NCBI GenBank assembly: GCA_019634615.1
Contig: JAHCAZ010000014.1
Location: forward strand, 1-64,000
Source: Opitutaceae bacterium
GTDB taxonomy: Bacteria; Verrucomicrobiota; Verrucomicrobiia; Opitutales; Opitutaceae
Reading direction: 5' to 3'
DNA length: 64,000 nucleotides
This document shows positions 34,384 to 42,920 of this stretch, in pieces (positions within the stretch are counted from its first letter, which is position 1; each line of letters begins with the position of its first letter). A program made the position numbers and the translations under genes. The notes under the pieces are model-generated. The model saw nothing but the letters and a program-made list of their open reading frames with translations. It searched no databases and was not told the DNA's origin.

Positions 34384-35595
34384 ATGAGCGTCCACCCTGC
34401 CCCCGCGAAGGCGCCAGCACGCCAGCTCGGCGTGATCGCCGGCGCGTTCCTGCGGCTGGGTTGCACGTCGTTCGGCGGACCGGTCGCGCATCTCGGCTAC
34501 CTGCGCGAGGAGTTTGTGGTGCGGCGGCGCTGGCTGGATGACGCGGCCTTCGCCGACATCGTGGCGCTGTGCCAGTTCCTGCCCGGCCCGGCGAGCAGCC
34601 AGGTGGTTTATGCGCTGGGAATGCAGCGGGCCGGGCTCGCCGGCGCCCTGGTGGCGTCGGCCTGCTTCACGCTGCCCTCGGCGGTGCTGATGATCCTGTT
34701 CGCGTATGGCGTGATTGCGCTGGGCGACCTGCGCACCGCCGGTTGGCTGCACGGATTGAAGGTGGCGGCGGTGGCGGTCGTGGCCCAGGCCGTCTGGGGC
34801 ATGGGGCGGCGGCTGTGCCCGGATGCGCCGCGCATCGCCCTGGCGCTTGCCGCGGCGACCGCACTTTTGCTGGTGCCGAATGCCATGTTCCAGGTCGGCG
34901 TCATCGCGGCGGGGGCGGCGCTTGGATGGATCGTTTACCGGCGGGAAGCGCCGACCAGCCCGACCGCCCCGACGGGTCTGGCTCGGTCGCACCTGTGGGC
35001 GGCGGGAGTCCTTTGCGCGTGCGGTGCGCTCCTGGCGACATTGCCGCTGGTCGCGACGGCGGCCGGGTCGCAGCCGCTTGCGATCTTCGACAGTTTCTAC
35101 CGGGCCGGCTCGCTCGTCTTCGGCGGCGGCCACGTCATCTTGCCAATGCTACGGGCCGAGGTCGTGCCGCCGGGCTGGATTGCCGACGACATGTTTCTCG
35201 CGGGCTACGGCGCGGCGCAGGCCTTGCCGGGTCCGCTGTTCACCTTTGCCGCGTATCTGGGCACGGTCATCCGCGGCGGCGACGCGGCTTGGCTGGGCGG
35301 ACTCTGGTGCCTGCTCGCGATCTTCCTGCCGGCATGGATGCTGATCGGCGGCGCGCTGCCGTTCTGGCACGTGCTCCGGAGCCGGGTCGGGACCCAGGCG
35401 GCGCTCCGCGGTGCCAATGCGGCCGTGGTCGGCGTGCTGCTCGCCGCCTTTTACAATCCGGTGTGGAAGGAAGGCATCACCGGCTGGTCCGATGTGGTCG
35501 CGGCCGTCGTGGCGCTCATCCTGCTCGAGCGCCGCCTCGCCCCGCCGTGGCTGGTCGTGATTCTGGCGGCCGTGGCGGGACCGTGGTTGGTGTGA
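34384..35595 (+). CDS. chrA: Chromate transporter ChrA
   Basis: This 403-residue membrane protein has two homologous CHR domains, each with about six helices. The first begins AGAFLRLGCTSFGGPVAHLGYLREEFV and includes ALCQFLPGPASSQVVYALG; the second contains SLVFGGGHVILPMLRAEVV and GYGAAQALPGPLFTFAAYLG. The FGGP and LPGP pairs are ChrA signatures. ChrA exports chromate that enters through sulfate transporters. It adds an oxyanion function to the metal island. The start at 34384 (MSVHPAPAK) follows the previous gene by 41 bases. It is convergent with the ferritin gene. Confidence 0.92.
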   Translation: MSVHPAPAKAPARQLGVIAGAFLRLGCTSFGGPVAHLGYLREEFVVRRRWLDDAAFADIVALCQFLPGPASSQVVYALGMQRAGLAGALVASACFTLPSAVLMILFAYGVIALGDLRTAGWLHGLKVAAVAVVAQAVWGMGRRLCPDAPRIALALAAATALLLVPNAMFQVGVIAAGAALGWIVYRREAPTSPTAPTGLARSHLWAAGVLCACGALLATLPLVATAAGSQPLAIFDSFYRAGSLVFGGGHVILPMLRAEVVPPGWIADDMFLAGYGAAQALPGPLFTFAAYLGTVIRGGDAAWLGGLWCLLAIFLPAWMLIGGALPFWHVLRSRVGTQAALRGANAAVVGVLLAAFYNPVWKEGITGWSDVVAAVVALILLERRLAPPWLVVILAAVAGPWLV

Positions 35596-35603
35596 CGGTT
35601 CCC

Positions 35604-35652
35604 GTAGGACAGCGCGCGCGCCCGAGCCGCGCCCGCAAGCGGGCTGCCCTAC
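35604..35652. repeat. GTAGG...CCTAC inverted repeat between chrA and ferritin
   Basis: GTAGGACAGCGCG (from 35604) pairs with GCGGGCTGCCCTAC (to 35652), with an inner pair GCCCGCAAGCGGGC. It fills most of the 70-base gap between two convergent genes and is a plausible bidirectional terminator. Ends resemble those at 197-268 and 6391-6454. Confidence 0.7.
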
Positions 35653-35665
35653 AAGGCACCCACCC

Positions 35666-36166
35666 TCACTCGCCGAGCAGTTCCTTCTCCAGGTGGTGGT
35701 CGAGGTAGAAGCTGCCGCCGCCGCAGGAGGCGCGCTCGACCTTGGCGACCATCTTTTCGCCCCAAGCCTCCTCCTCGACCTGCTCGTTGATGAACCACTG
35801 GAGCATGACCTGGGCCGGGTAGTCCTTGTGCTCAACCGCCACGGCGTAGGCGGCGTTGATCCCGGCCGTGTTGGTCCGCTCGAGCGCAAGAGCCGTGCGA
35901 GCCACCTCGATCAGGGCCGGGAATTCGTGCCGCGGCGCCGGCAGGGCGCCAATGCGCGGCAGCACCCCGCGATCGACGAGGTGATCGAGCACCTTCCCCG
36001 CATGCTCGCGCTCCTCGCCCGCCTGCTTGTGGAAAAATTTCGCGAACCCATCCCAGTCGTTGACCGAGCACCAGTAAGCCATCGCAAGGTAGCAGTTGGC
36101 GGCGTGGAGCTCGTGGTTGAGTTGCTTTTCGAGGGCTTCGACGACGGCGGGAACGGGAGTGCTCAT
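35666..36166 (-). CDS. ftnA: Bacterial non-heme ferritin
   Basis: The 166-residue protein has the ferritin four-helix bundle. Ferroxidase ligands can be placed: E of LNHELHAANCYLAMAYW, E-x-x-H of GEEREHAGKVLDHL, and E of NEQVEEEAWGEKMV. It oxidises Fe(II) and stores iron as a mineral in a 24-mer. Length is typical of FtnA. The longer open frame (to 36316) has no homology; ATG 36166 (MSTPVPAVVEALEKQLNHE) is the clear start. Its position in a metal island suggests shared protection against metal stress; no Fur box was identified with confidence. Confidence 0.93.
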   Translation of the reverse strand: MSTPVPAVVEALEKQLNHELHAANCYLAMAYWCSVNDWDGFAKFFHKQAGEEREHAGKVLDHLVDRGVLPRIGALPAPRHEFPALIEVARTALALERTNTAGINAAYAVAVEHKDYPAQVMLQWFINEQVEEEAWGEKMVAKVERASCGGGSFYLDHHLEKELLGE

Positions 36167-36255
36167 GGTGGGCGGAGTTGAAGGCTGGATGTTGGCGTTG
36201 GAGGGGTAAAACAAGGCAACCCCACGGGAGGCGGATGTCAAACGTGGGACGGTTC

Positions 36256-36291
36256 GATCGCGGAGGCGCGGACAGACGGAAGCGCGGAAAC
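36256..36291 (+). repeat. Single arm of a family C repeat
   Basis: GATCGCGGAGGCGCGGACAG followed by ACGGAAGCGCGGAAAC is one arm only. Its inverted partner lies at 36836-36873, on the other side of the lipoprotein gene at 36337. Confidence 0.55.
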
Positions 36292-36336
36292 ACCGTTCTG
36301 ACTCGCTGACGATCATGGCGCCCGTAGCCTGCGGGC

Positions 36337-36801
36337 ATGATGCGCTTCATAGGTCCGACCATCACACTGCTGAGTCTTGCCCTGGCCTGCGGTTGCGGAC
36401 GCCCCCACGATCACGCAGCGGAGCCCGGTCACGCCCACACGCACCAGCATGCGGCGCCCCACGGCGGCATGCTGGTCGAGGTCGGCGATCATCGGTTCAA
36501 CGTCGAGCTCGTCCACGATGCCGGCACCGGCACGTTGACGCTCTACACGCTCGACGCGCACGCGGAGAACTTCGTCCGCACCGCCATGCCGGTGATCGAG
36601 CTTTCGCTCACCGCCGGGAGCCAGACCCATACCCTCAGCCTGCTCCCGGTGGCCAACCCCGCTACCGGCGAAACCGTGGGCGCAACGTCGCAATACCAAG
36701 CCGAAGCCGCTTGGCTGAAGGGCGCGACGGGCCTGACCGGAACCATCACCCGCCTCGATTTCAACGGCGCAGAGTTCATCCAAATCCCGTTCGGCCAGTA
36801 G
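36337..36801 (+). CDS. His-rich lipoprotein of the metal island
   Basis: The 154-residue product starts with a lipoprotein signal ([13 protein letters not shown]; probable lipid-modified cysteine near residue 18). A histidine-rich stretch follows, [21 protein letters not shown], then a beta-rich domain beginning [17 protein letters not shown]. That domain resembles the body of the secreted protein at 33908. It likely binds zinc, copper or nickel at the outer face of the membrane and could feed or buffer the efflux pumps. I recognise no named family. It is flanked by the two halves of a family C repeat and lies upstream of the COG0523 GTPase. Confidence 0.75.
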   Translation: MMRFIGPTITLLSLALACGCGRPHDHAAEPGHAHTHQHAAPHGGMLVEVGDHRFNVELVHDAGTGTLTLYTLDAHAENFVRTAMPVIELSLTAGSQTHTLSLLPVANPATGETVGATSQYQAEAAWLKGATGLTGTITRLDFNGAEFIQIPFGQ

Positions 36802-36803
36802 CA

Positions 36804-36818
36804 CAGGTCAGAGACCTG
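36804..36818 (+). repeat. Short palindrome CAGGTC-AGA-GACCTG
   Basis: A perfect six-base stem with a three-base loop starts two bases after the stop of the His-rich lipoprotein gene. It may be a small terminator stem or a fragment of a dispersed repeat. Confidence 0.45.
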
Positions 36819-36835
36819 CCCAACTCCACAGCTCC

Positions 36836-36873
36836 TTCGGCGTTTTCGCCCTTCCGCGCTTCCGCGATTCCCT
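36836..36873 (-). repeat. Single arm of a family C repeat (inverted partner of 36256-36291)
   Basis: CTTCGGCGTTTTCGCCCTTC continues with CGCGCTTCCGCGATTC. It is the inverted counterpart of the arm at 36256-36291, so the two halves enclose the lipoprotein gene. Confidence 0.5.
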
Positions 36874-36955
36874 CTCCCCAACTTTGCAGCTTCGCGCTCC
36901 GGTCCGCACCCCGCACTTGCGTCAGCGCGCCTCGCGGATTCAGTTGAACCTCCGC

Positions 36956-38356
36956 ATGTCCGCCATCCCTGTCACCGTCCTCACCGGCTTCCTCGGCGCC
37001 GGTAAAACCACTCTGCTCAACCGCATCCTCACCGAGCAGCACGGCAAGAAGATCGCCGTCATCGAGAACGAGTTCGGCGAGGTCGGCGTCGACAACCAGC
37101 TCGTGATCTCCTCGGACGAGGAGCTATTCGAGATGAACAACGGCTGCATCTGCTGCACCGTGCGCGGCGACCTCATCCGCATCCTCGGCCGCCTGCTGAA
37201 GCGCAAGGACCGGCTCGACGCCATCCTCATCGAGACCACCGGCATGGCCAACCCGGCGCCCGTCGCGCAGACGTTCTTCACCGACGACGAGATGCGGTCG
37301 AGCTTCCGCCTCGACGCCATCGTGACACTGGTCGACGCCAAGCACATCAGCCAGCACCTCGGCAGCGATGACGAGGCCCTCAAGCAGATCGCATTCGCCG
37401 ATGTGATTCTCCTCAACAAGACCGACCTCGTCGCCCCGCCCGAACTCGACGCCCTCGAGACCCGCGTCCGTGGTATCAACGCCGTCGCCAAGATCCACCG
37501 CACGCAGAATGCCGGCATCGCGTTGGACAAGGTCATCGACGTCGGCGGCTTCAATCTCTACCGCGCCACCGAGCTCGACCCCAAGTTCCTCGAGCCCGAG
37601 TACCCCTTCGAATGGGCCGGCGCCTACCCGCTCCCCGCCGGGACGCACGAGCTGGAGATCGGCCACGGCGACGACGAGCCGCACGATCACGACCACAAGC
37701 ATGAAGGGTGCAACCACGAGCACCATCACCACGGCAACGAGAACGAGCTCGACGTCGTGATTTTGCCCGTGGCGAACCTTGCGGCAGACACCATCGCCGC
37801 CGTGCGCGACGTCGCCGGCCCCATCTTCGGCGACTGGGAATACCGCATCGGCGCCGGCGAGAAGGTCGTGCCCGGCGCGCGGCTCCACCGCCTGCTCCTC
37901 AACGAGGGCAACGGCAAGTTCCCGCTCGAGATCGACACCGCCGGCCACTACCTCGTCTTCGAGGCCTGCGGCGAACACCCGCTGCACATCAATGTCGCGG
38001 ACAGATTCGTGAAGCCCGTCTGGCAGCAGGACTTCCACGCGGCGCACACGCACAACGACGCCGTGAAGTCCGTGGGGATCACCGCCCCCGGCGACCTCGA
38101 CGGGAAGCGCCTCAACGACTGGATCAGCGAACTGCTCCGCGTGAAGGGCGGCGACATCTACCGCATGAAGGGCGTGCTCGCGGTCAAGGGCACCAACAAG
38201 CGCCTCGTCTTCCAGGGCGTGCACATGCTCTTCGACGCCAAGTTCGACCGCGAGTGGGCCGCCGGCGAAGCGCGCACCAACACCCTCGTCTTCATCGGCA
38301 AGAACCTCGACCGCACCGCGCTGACCGAGGCGTTCAAGGCCTGTCTGGCGGGGTGA
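36956..38356 (+). CDS. COG0523 (CobW/ZNG) GTP-dependent metallochaperone with an inserted domain
   Basis: This 466-residue G3E GTPase has Walker [10 protein letters not shown] (about 10-18), the metal-binding GCICC motif (about 62-66), and NKTD for guanine recognition. A histidine-rich loop ([18 protein letters not shown], about 244-261) follows. The CobW C-terminal domain occupies about 367-466. Between loop and C-terminal domain are some 100 residues ([20 protein letters not shown]...[20 protein letters not shown]) not present in the compact family members I know. The family moves Zn, Co or Ni to client proteins. The frame is open to 36884, but ATG 36956 ([11 protein letters not shown]) fits. 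It closes the metal island. Confidence 0.88.
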   Translation: MSAIPVTVLTGFLGAGKTTLLNRILTEQHGKKIAVIENEFGEVGVDNQLVISSDEELFEMNNGCICCTVRGDLIRILGRLLKRKDRLDAILIETTGMANPAPVAQTFFTDDEMRSSFRLDAIVTLVDAKHISQHLGSDDEALKQIAFADVILLNKTDLVAPPELDALETRVRGINAVAKIHRTQNAGIALDKVIDVGGFNLYRATELDPKFLEPEYPFEWAGAYPLPAGTHELEIGHGDDEPHDHDHKHEGCNHEHHHHGNENELDVVILPVANLAADTIAAVRDVAGPIFGDWEYRIGAGEKVVPGARLHRLLLNEGNGKFPLEIDTAGHYLVFEACGEHPLHINVADRFVKPVWQQDFHAAHTHNDAVKSVGITAPGDLDGKRLNDWISELLRVKGGDIYRMKGVLAVKGTNKRLVFQGVHMLFDAKFDREWAAGEARTNTLVFIGKNLDRTALTEAFKACLAG

Positions 38357-38365
38357 GCCGGAGTC

Positions 38366-39823
38366 CTACTCCGCCCATTCCACGCGGATGACACGGTAGC
38401 GGTCGCCCGGCGCGGTGACTTTCAGGCGGCCGTCGCGGATCTCGTGATCCAATTCGCCCGGCTGCCCGAGCAGGCGCACCGACTTCACCCGGCCCCGCAC
38501 CGTCAGCTCGACGGGCTGCTGCCAGACGGCGAAGGCATGGAGGTAGGTGACGTTACCCTTCTCCGTCGTCGGCACATTCGCCAGACCCTCCGGGCCACCG
38601 TGGGCGCCGTGGATGGCCTCGCCGTTGGCCGCCATCCAAGCCGCCAACTCGGACCACACCGCCTCGAGGCCGGAAGGCAGACGGCCCTCCGGATCCGGAC
38701 CGATGTTCAGCAGGTAGTTGCCATTCCACGTACGGATGCGCCCGAGGCGCTCAAGCTCGACCGGCAGGTCACCGGCGTAGGGTCCGGAATATCCCCAGTG
38801 GCCATACCAGCTCCGGCAATATTCCCAGGCTCCTTCCGGTCGCTCGCTCAACGCCGTGTACTCATGGGTGGTGAAGTCGCCGAATTTCACCGTGGTCGTG
38901 TCGCTCCCGTCCGGCGTGCGCACGCGGCCCCAGCGGTCGTTGATGAGGATCTGCGGCTGCAGCGAGCGGATCCACCGATAGACGGACTTGGTCGGAAAGG
39001 TCACGCCTGGCCACCCGAGGCCGTCGAACCACAACTCATCGATCGGGCCGTAACCCGTCAGGAGTTCGTGCAGCTGCGCGATCGTATAGATGAAGAACTC
39101 CCGCGCCTCCCCCGCGTTGGCCGCCGGATCGGCGATGGGCGGACGCTGGTTGCGCTGCTGGTGGTCGAAGTTCACGTCCCCGAGCGGGAATCCTGGATAA
39201 TGCCAGTCCTGCGGCGAGAAATAGAACCCGACCTTCAGTCCCGCCGCCCGCAGTCCATCGACGTACGGCCGCAACAGATCGCGCCCCTCACAGTACTGCC
39301 GGGTTGAGAAATTGCCCCAACGCGTGGGCCACAGCGCGAAGCCGTCGTGGTGCTTGGCGGTGAGCACGGCATAGCGGAACCCGGCGGCATGCGCCAGCGG
39401 GGTCCACGCCGCCGGTGTCCAATGCTGCGGATTGAACCGCTCCGCCAGGCGGAAATAACCCATGCCGTGGAAGCGCGCATCCTCCGTGCCGTACGGATAG
39501 CCACGGATGGACGCCCAGGACGGCTGCAACTGCTCCACGCTGTGAAATCCCCAGTGCAAGAACAGGCCGAGCCCCGCGTCGCGCCACCAGGCCGCCCCCG
39601 GGTGCGGATTCGGCGTCGGCACGTCGGTCACGGTCTTGTCGGGCGTCGCCAACAGCTCGAGCGCCAGCGCCCGCAACGCCGGATCGGTCACCCGGTACGC
39701 TGCACGCGCCTCCGGTGTGTCGAGCGCGACCGTGGGATTTTCAAACGCGTACAAGGGCGTACCCATGACGCACGCGACGATGAGACCGCCCAGCGACAGT
39801 CGCGAGCGGAGAAATACAACCAC
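38366..39823 (-). CDS. GH29 alpha-L-fucosidase, secreted
   Basis: The product (485 residues from GTG 39823) has the GH29 barrel: WWRDAGLGLFLHWGFHSV, TAKHHDGFALWPTRWGNF and the nucleophile segment ELWFDGLGWP, plus INDRWG and NYLLNIGPDPEG. It removes terminal alpha-L-fucose from glycans. A signal-like stretch (LGGLIVACVMGTPLYAFE) precedes the domain, so export is likely. The start is uncertain: no ATG gives a full signal peptide except one inside the upstream repeat (39895), and GTG 39823 itself lies in the repeat terminus. The C-terminal 80 residues form the usual beta domain. It fits the sugar-related genes upstream. Confidence 0.88.
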   Translation of the reverse strand: MVVFLRSRLSLGGLIVACVMGTPLYAFENPTVALDTPEARAAYRVTDPALRALALELLATPDKTVTDVPTPNPHPGAAWWRDAGLGLFLHWGFHSVEQLQPSWASIRGYPYGTEDARFHGMGYFRLAERFNPQHWTPAAWTPLAHAAGFRYAVLTAKHHDGFALWPTRWGNFSTRQYCEGRDLLRPYVDGLRAAGLKVGFYFSPQDWHYPGFPLGDVNFDHQQRNQRPPIADPAANAGEAREFFIYTIAQLHELLTGYGPIDELWFDGLGWPGVTFPTKSVYRWIRSLQPQILINDRWGRVRTPDGSDTTTVKFGDFTTHEYTALSERPEGAWEYCRSWYGHWGYSGPYAGDLPVELERLGRIRTWNGNYLLNIGPDPEGRLPSGLEAVWSELAAWMAANGEAIHGAHGGPEGLANVPTTEKGNVTYLHAFAVWQQPVELTVRGRVKSVRLLGQPGELDHEIRDGRLKVTAPGDRYRVIRVEWAE

Positions 39824-39992
39824 GGATTCTACGGATATCACGGAATTGGCGGATGGGGCCCAACTGCGTAGCCACAAAAGGCACATAAAGCACATAAAGA
39901 ACCAGGGCCTGGATCTACCTTGTCCCTTTTGCGCCTTATGTGGCTATCCAACCGCGGATCATTCGCCGGACTCATGTAAATCGTGTCTAGTT
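39818..39992. repeat. Family B inverted repeat between the ceramidase-like and fucosidase genes
   Basis: The left outer arm AACCACGGATTCTACGGAT (from 39818) is clear, and the inner arms GCCACAAAAGGCACATAAAG and CCTTTTGCGCCTTATGTGGC pair well. The right outer arm is degenerate (CGGACTCATGTAAATCGTG). It overlaps the 5' end of the fucosidase gene and the last codons of the ceramidase-like gene. Confidence 0.75.
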
Positions 39993-41357
39993 CAGATCGT
40001 GGGCCAGTTTCACGAGCTCGCGAGGAAGCTCCGCGTAAATCTTGGTGTACGGCAGCTCGCCGCACATGAGCGGGACGAAGTCGCCCGAGTAGCCGGCGCG
40101 CTCGACGGCCGCTCGGTCGGGTGCGTAGCCGATGCCGCCGACGAGGCTCACCAGCCACGTGTGCGGGTGCGGCGACCCGGCGAGCACCGGGGTCTGCAGG
40201 CTATGGTAGGCCTCAAGCCCGCAACCGAGCAGCGCCACGGGCCCGATGCGCACACCGTGCAGGCAGACCGGACGGTTGGGCGCGCGATTGCCCCGATATT
40301 GCGCCAGCACTTCGCGCAGACCCTGAAGGCGGGCCAACTCCATCCCGTTGGTGAGCAGCGGCGGCTGTCCACCCGTGTGCGGAAAATCGGTCACGCCCGG
40401 TTGGGCGAAGATCTTTTCGAGTTCGGCGATGCGCCGCTCGACCTTGCGCCGGGGCCAGGCCTGGCGCGTGAAGATGATGTCGCGGTGAACCGACCTCAGC
40501 GGCAACGCCTCGACGGGCTGCCCCGCGCGCAATCCGCGCATGATGTTGCCGGCATACTGGCGGGCGATGGCCTTCACGGCCCGCTTCGATTCCGCCGGCA
40601 CGCGGTGGTTGAGCTTCGGGTTGATGTCACCCAAGGCGCCCGGGAGAAAGATCGCGACCGCGCCGGCATGCTTCCGCTCGATCTCCAGCGAGGCCAGGCC
40701 CGCGTAGTCGCCGTGGATCGAGGCGGTCTTTTCGCCATACACGACCGGGTGACAGCCGAAGTGGTGCAGGCAGCCGACGAGCTTCTTGCCGACATAGGCC
40801 GCGAGCACGCGCACGGTCGGGTCGGTCTGCTCCGGGTGCGCCGGGCGCCACTGCGGATCGAGGCGCTCGGCAAAGTTGGCGTTCATCGCAAACCCGGCAT
40901 CGGTCTCGCGGTTGACCGCAATGCCCTCGCAGGGAACCTGCGCATGGCGCCATTCGACCTTCGTCAGTGCCGCCCACGCCCGTGCCGCGGCCTCGGCCGC
41001 GCGCACCGGCAGGGTCTCGACGTACATCATGTCGGCCTCGCCCCAGCCATACATGCCGCCGACGGCCGGGCAGCTGTGCGTATGCGTGACCGAAAGGAAT
41101 ACATCCTCCGCCCGGCAGGGGATCCGCGCCGCCACCGCCGCCCGGATCGCCGCTGCGAGCGGCCGCGGCGTGCCGCAGTTCTCCAGGCTGAGCACGACCA
41201 CGGTCCGTTTCCCCTCGGTCAGCACCAGCGCCCGCGCATGGATCGGCGCCAGGATCTCCTGCGCCGCCCGGTTGCGGTACGGACCATAACCCGCCAACTG
41301 CACCCCCAGCCGGGGCGTGATGTCGCTGATGCCAAAGCCAACAGAGGAAGAAGGCAT
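39987..41357 (-). CDS. Neutral ceramidase-like hydrolase (N-terminal domain type)
   Basis: The 456-residue protein matches the catalytic domain of neutral/alkaline ceramidases: GFGISDITPRLGVQLAGYG at the start, VVVLSLENCGTP, the zinc-ligand segment SVTHTHSCPAVGG, the second HHFGCHPVVYG, and the FLPGALGDINPKL block. True ceramidases cleave ceramide to sphingosine and fatty acid and have an extra C-terminal domain, absent here. No signal peptide is visible, so it may act inside the cell. Related single-domain proteins are frequent in Verrucomicrobia-like genomes near sugar genes, with unknown substrate. The neighbourhood of fucosidase and aminotransferase suggests glycan or glycolipid breakdown. 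Confidence 0.8.
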   Translation of the reverse strand: MPSSSVGFGISDITPRLGVQLAGYGPYRNRAAQEILAPIHARALVLTEGKRTVVVLSLENCGTPRPLAAAIRAAVAARIPCRAEDVFLSVTHTHSCPAVGGMYGWGEADMMYVETLPVRAAEAAARAWAALTKVEWRHAQVPCEGIAVNRETDAGFAMNANFAERLDPQWRPAHPEQTDPTVRVLAAYVGKKLVGCLHHFGCHPVVYGEKTASIHGDYAGLASLEIERKHAGAVAIFLPGALGDINPKLNHRVPAESKRAVKAIARQYAGNIMRGLRAGQPVEALPLRSVHRDIIFTRQAWPRRKVERRIAELEKIFAQPGVTDFPHTGGQPPLLTNGMELARLQGLREVLAQYRGNRAPNRPVCLHGVRIGPVALLGCGLEAYHSLQTPVLAGSPHPHTWLVSLVGGIGYAPDRAAVERAGYSGDFVPLMCGELPYTKIYAELPRELVKLAHDLN

Positions 41358-41410
41358 GGGGAAATCGATTTACAGGAAGAAACAGAGGGAACGGGGAGAC
41401 TCGAACCGAA

Positions 41411-41497
41411 TTAAGCGCAAAGACGCGAAGCTGCTAAGGTCGATCCTAAAGAATACATCTTTGCTCCGACCTTCGCACCTTGGCGCCTTTGCGCTTC
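41411..41497. repeat. Family A inverted repeat between the aminotransferase and ceramidase-like genes
   Basis: TTAAGCGCAAAGACGCGAAG (from 41411) pairs with ...CTTGGCGCCTTTGCGCTTC (to 41497). The second half of each arm (GCTAAGGTCG / CGACCTTCGC) also pairs. It lies seven bases from the 3' end of the aminotransferase gene. Confidence 0.85.
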
Positions 41498-41503
41498 ACT
41501 CCC

Positions 41504-42829
41504 TCAGCGCCGCGCCGGGGCGGCCGGGCCCTGGGCGCGCTCGTAGTCGCGCAGGGCGCCGATGTTGGCCTCGACCTTGTGGATGATCTCCGCGATGCGA
41601 TTGACCATCCCTTCGTTCGGATCGACGTAATCGAAGCGCGTCTCGATCGAGTTGGCGACGCGCCAGCGGCAATTCGGCAGCGCCATCCCGCGGTAGTCGA
41701 CGTTCGCGGCCGCGAGGCTGGATAGCCACGACACGCGCGGGCCGCGGTAGTCCTGCCAGTGCAGGCGGGGCCAGTCCGGGATGGGCGACGGCACGTAGCC
41801 AAAGGCCAGCATGCCCTCGGCCTTCATCGCCGCGGCGAAGGTATCGCGGGAGACGCCAGCCGCCACGGGATCGAAGTTAAAGCTCATCAGGTGGAACACC
41901 GGCTTCACGCCCGGCGCATAGTCGGGCATGCGCAGGAACTTCGCCCCGGCCAGTTTGGCCCGGAGCAGGTCGGCATGGCGGCGGCGCTCGGCGATCCAGC
42001 CGTCGAGGCGGCCGAACTGCTCGGTGAGCAGCACCGAGTTCAGCGGGGTGATGCGGTAGGTGTAGACGAGCGAGTCCACCCACGGCCGCAGGTCGTCCGG
42101 GAAATCCTTCTCGGGCGAGCGCCCCATGTGCTGGCCGATCATGGCGGCCTTCCAGATGACGCGCTCGTGCGGGCTGACGAGGTAGCCGGCCTCGGTCGTG
42201 GGCAGCACCTTGCCGCCCATGCAGGAGAAGCCGGCGGCATCGCCGACATTGCCGACGCGCACGCCGTCGATCTCGGCCCCATGCGCCTGGCTGCCGTCCT
42301 CGATGAGCATCAGCTTGTGCTTGTCGGCGATGGCACGCAGGGCCTGGAGGTTCGCCGGCTGGCCGAAGATGTGCACCGCGAGGATCGCCTTGGTGCGCGG
42401 CGTGATGGCGGCCTCGACGGCCGCGGGATCGATCAGGCCGGTCTCGCGCTCGACGTCGACGAAGACCGGGATGGCATTCTGGTGGAGGATGCAGGAGATG
42501 GAGGCGCCCCACGTGTAGGGCGTGGTGATGACCTCGTCGCCGCCGCAGATCTCGAGCCCGGCCAGCGCGCCCTGCAGGGCCGCATGGCCCGAGCCGCACG
42601 CGAGCACGCGCCGGCCGCCGTGGTAGCGCGAGATGGTGTCCTCGGCCTCGCCGATCTCAGGCGAGTGGAAACGGCCGAGCCCGACCGCCTTGCCGGCGCG
42701 TAGGACGTCGGCGACGCGGGCGATCGCCTGCTCGGAGAAATGCGGGAACCGCGAATACGTGACTTCGCCGACACGGGTGCCGCCCAGGAGGGCGAGCTTG
42801 GAAGCAGCAGGGGCCAGGGTGGAGCTCAT
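41504..42829 (-). CDS. DegT/DnrJ/EryC1/StrS family PLP-dependent aminotransferase
   Basis: The 441-residue protein has the family pattern: GSGHAALQGALAGLEI and DEVITTPYTWGAS, LAVHIFGQPANL, LIEDGSQAHGAEI, and the PLP-lysine segment GFSCMGGKVLPTTEAGYLV. These enzymes transfer an amino group to keto-sugars or keto-inositols. The substrate is not readable. With a Gfo/Idh/MocA oxidoreductase gene beyond the divergent AraC regulator, an oxidise-then-aminate pathway on a sugar or inositol is possible. ATG 42829 (MSSTLAPAASK) was chosen over the upstream ATG because it begins the homologous region. Confidence 0.88.
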   Translation of the reverse strand: MSSTLAPAASKLALLGGTRVGEVTYSRFPHFSEQAIARVADVLRAGKAVGLGRFHSPEIGEAEDTISRYHGGRRVLACGSGHAALQGALAGLEICGGDEVITTPYTWGASISCILHQNAIPVFVDVERETGLIDPAAVEAAITPRTKAILAVHIFGQPANLQALRAIADKHKLMLIEDGSQAHGAEIDGVRVGNVGDAAGFSCMGGKVLPTTEAGYLVSPHERVIWKAAMIGQHMGRSPEKDFPDDLRPWVDSLVYTYRITPLNSVLLTEQFGRLDGWIAERRRHADLLRAKLAGAKFLRMPDYAPGVKPVFHLMSFNFDPVAAGVSRDTFAAAMKAEGMLAFGYVPSPIPDWPRLHWQDYRGPRVSWLSSLAAANVDYRGMALPNCRWRVANSIETRFDYVDPNEGMVNRIAEIIHKVEANIGALRDYERAQGPAAPARR

Positions 42830-42920
42830 GGTCCCCCAGCCTACCAGACCCCGGCGCACCCGGGAATGGCCGCGGTTACGAACCCATGTCTTAACTTACG
42901 CGGGCGGCCGGGGATTTTTC

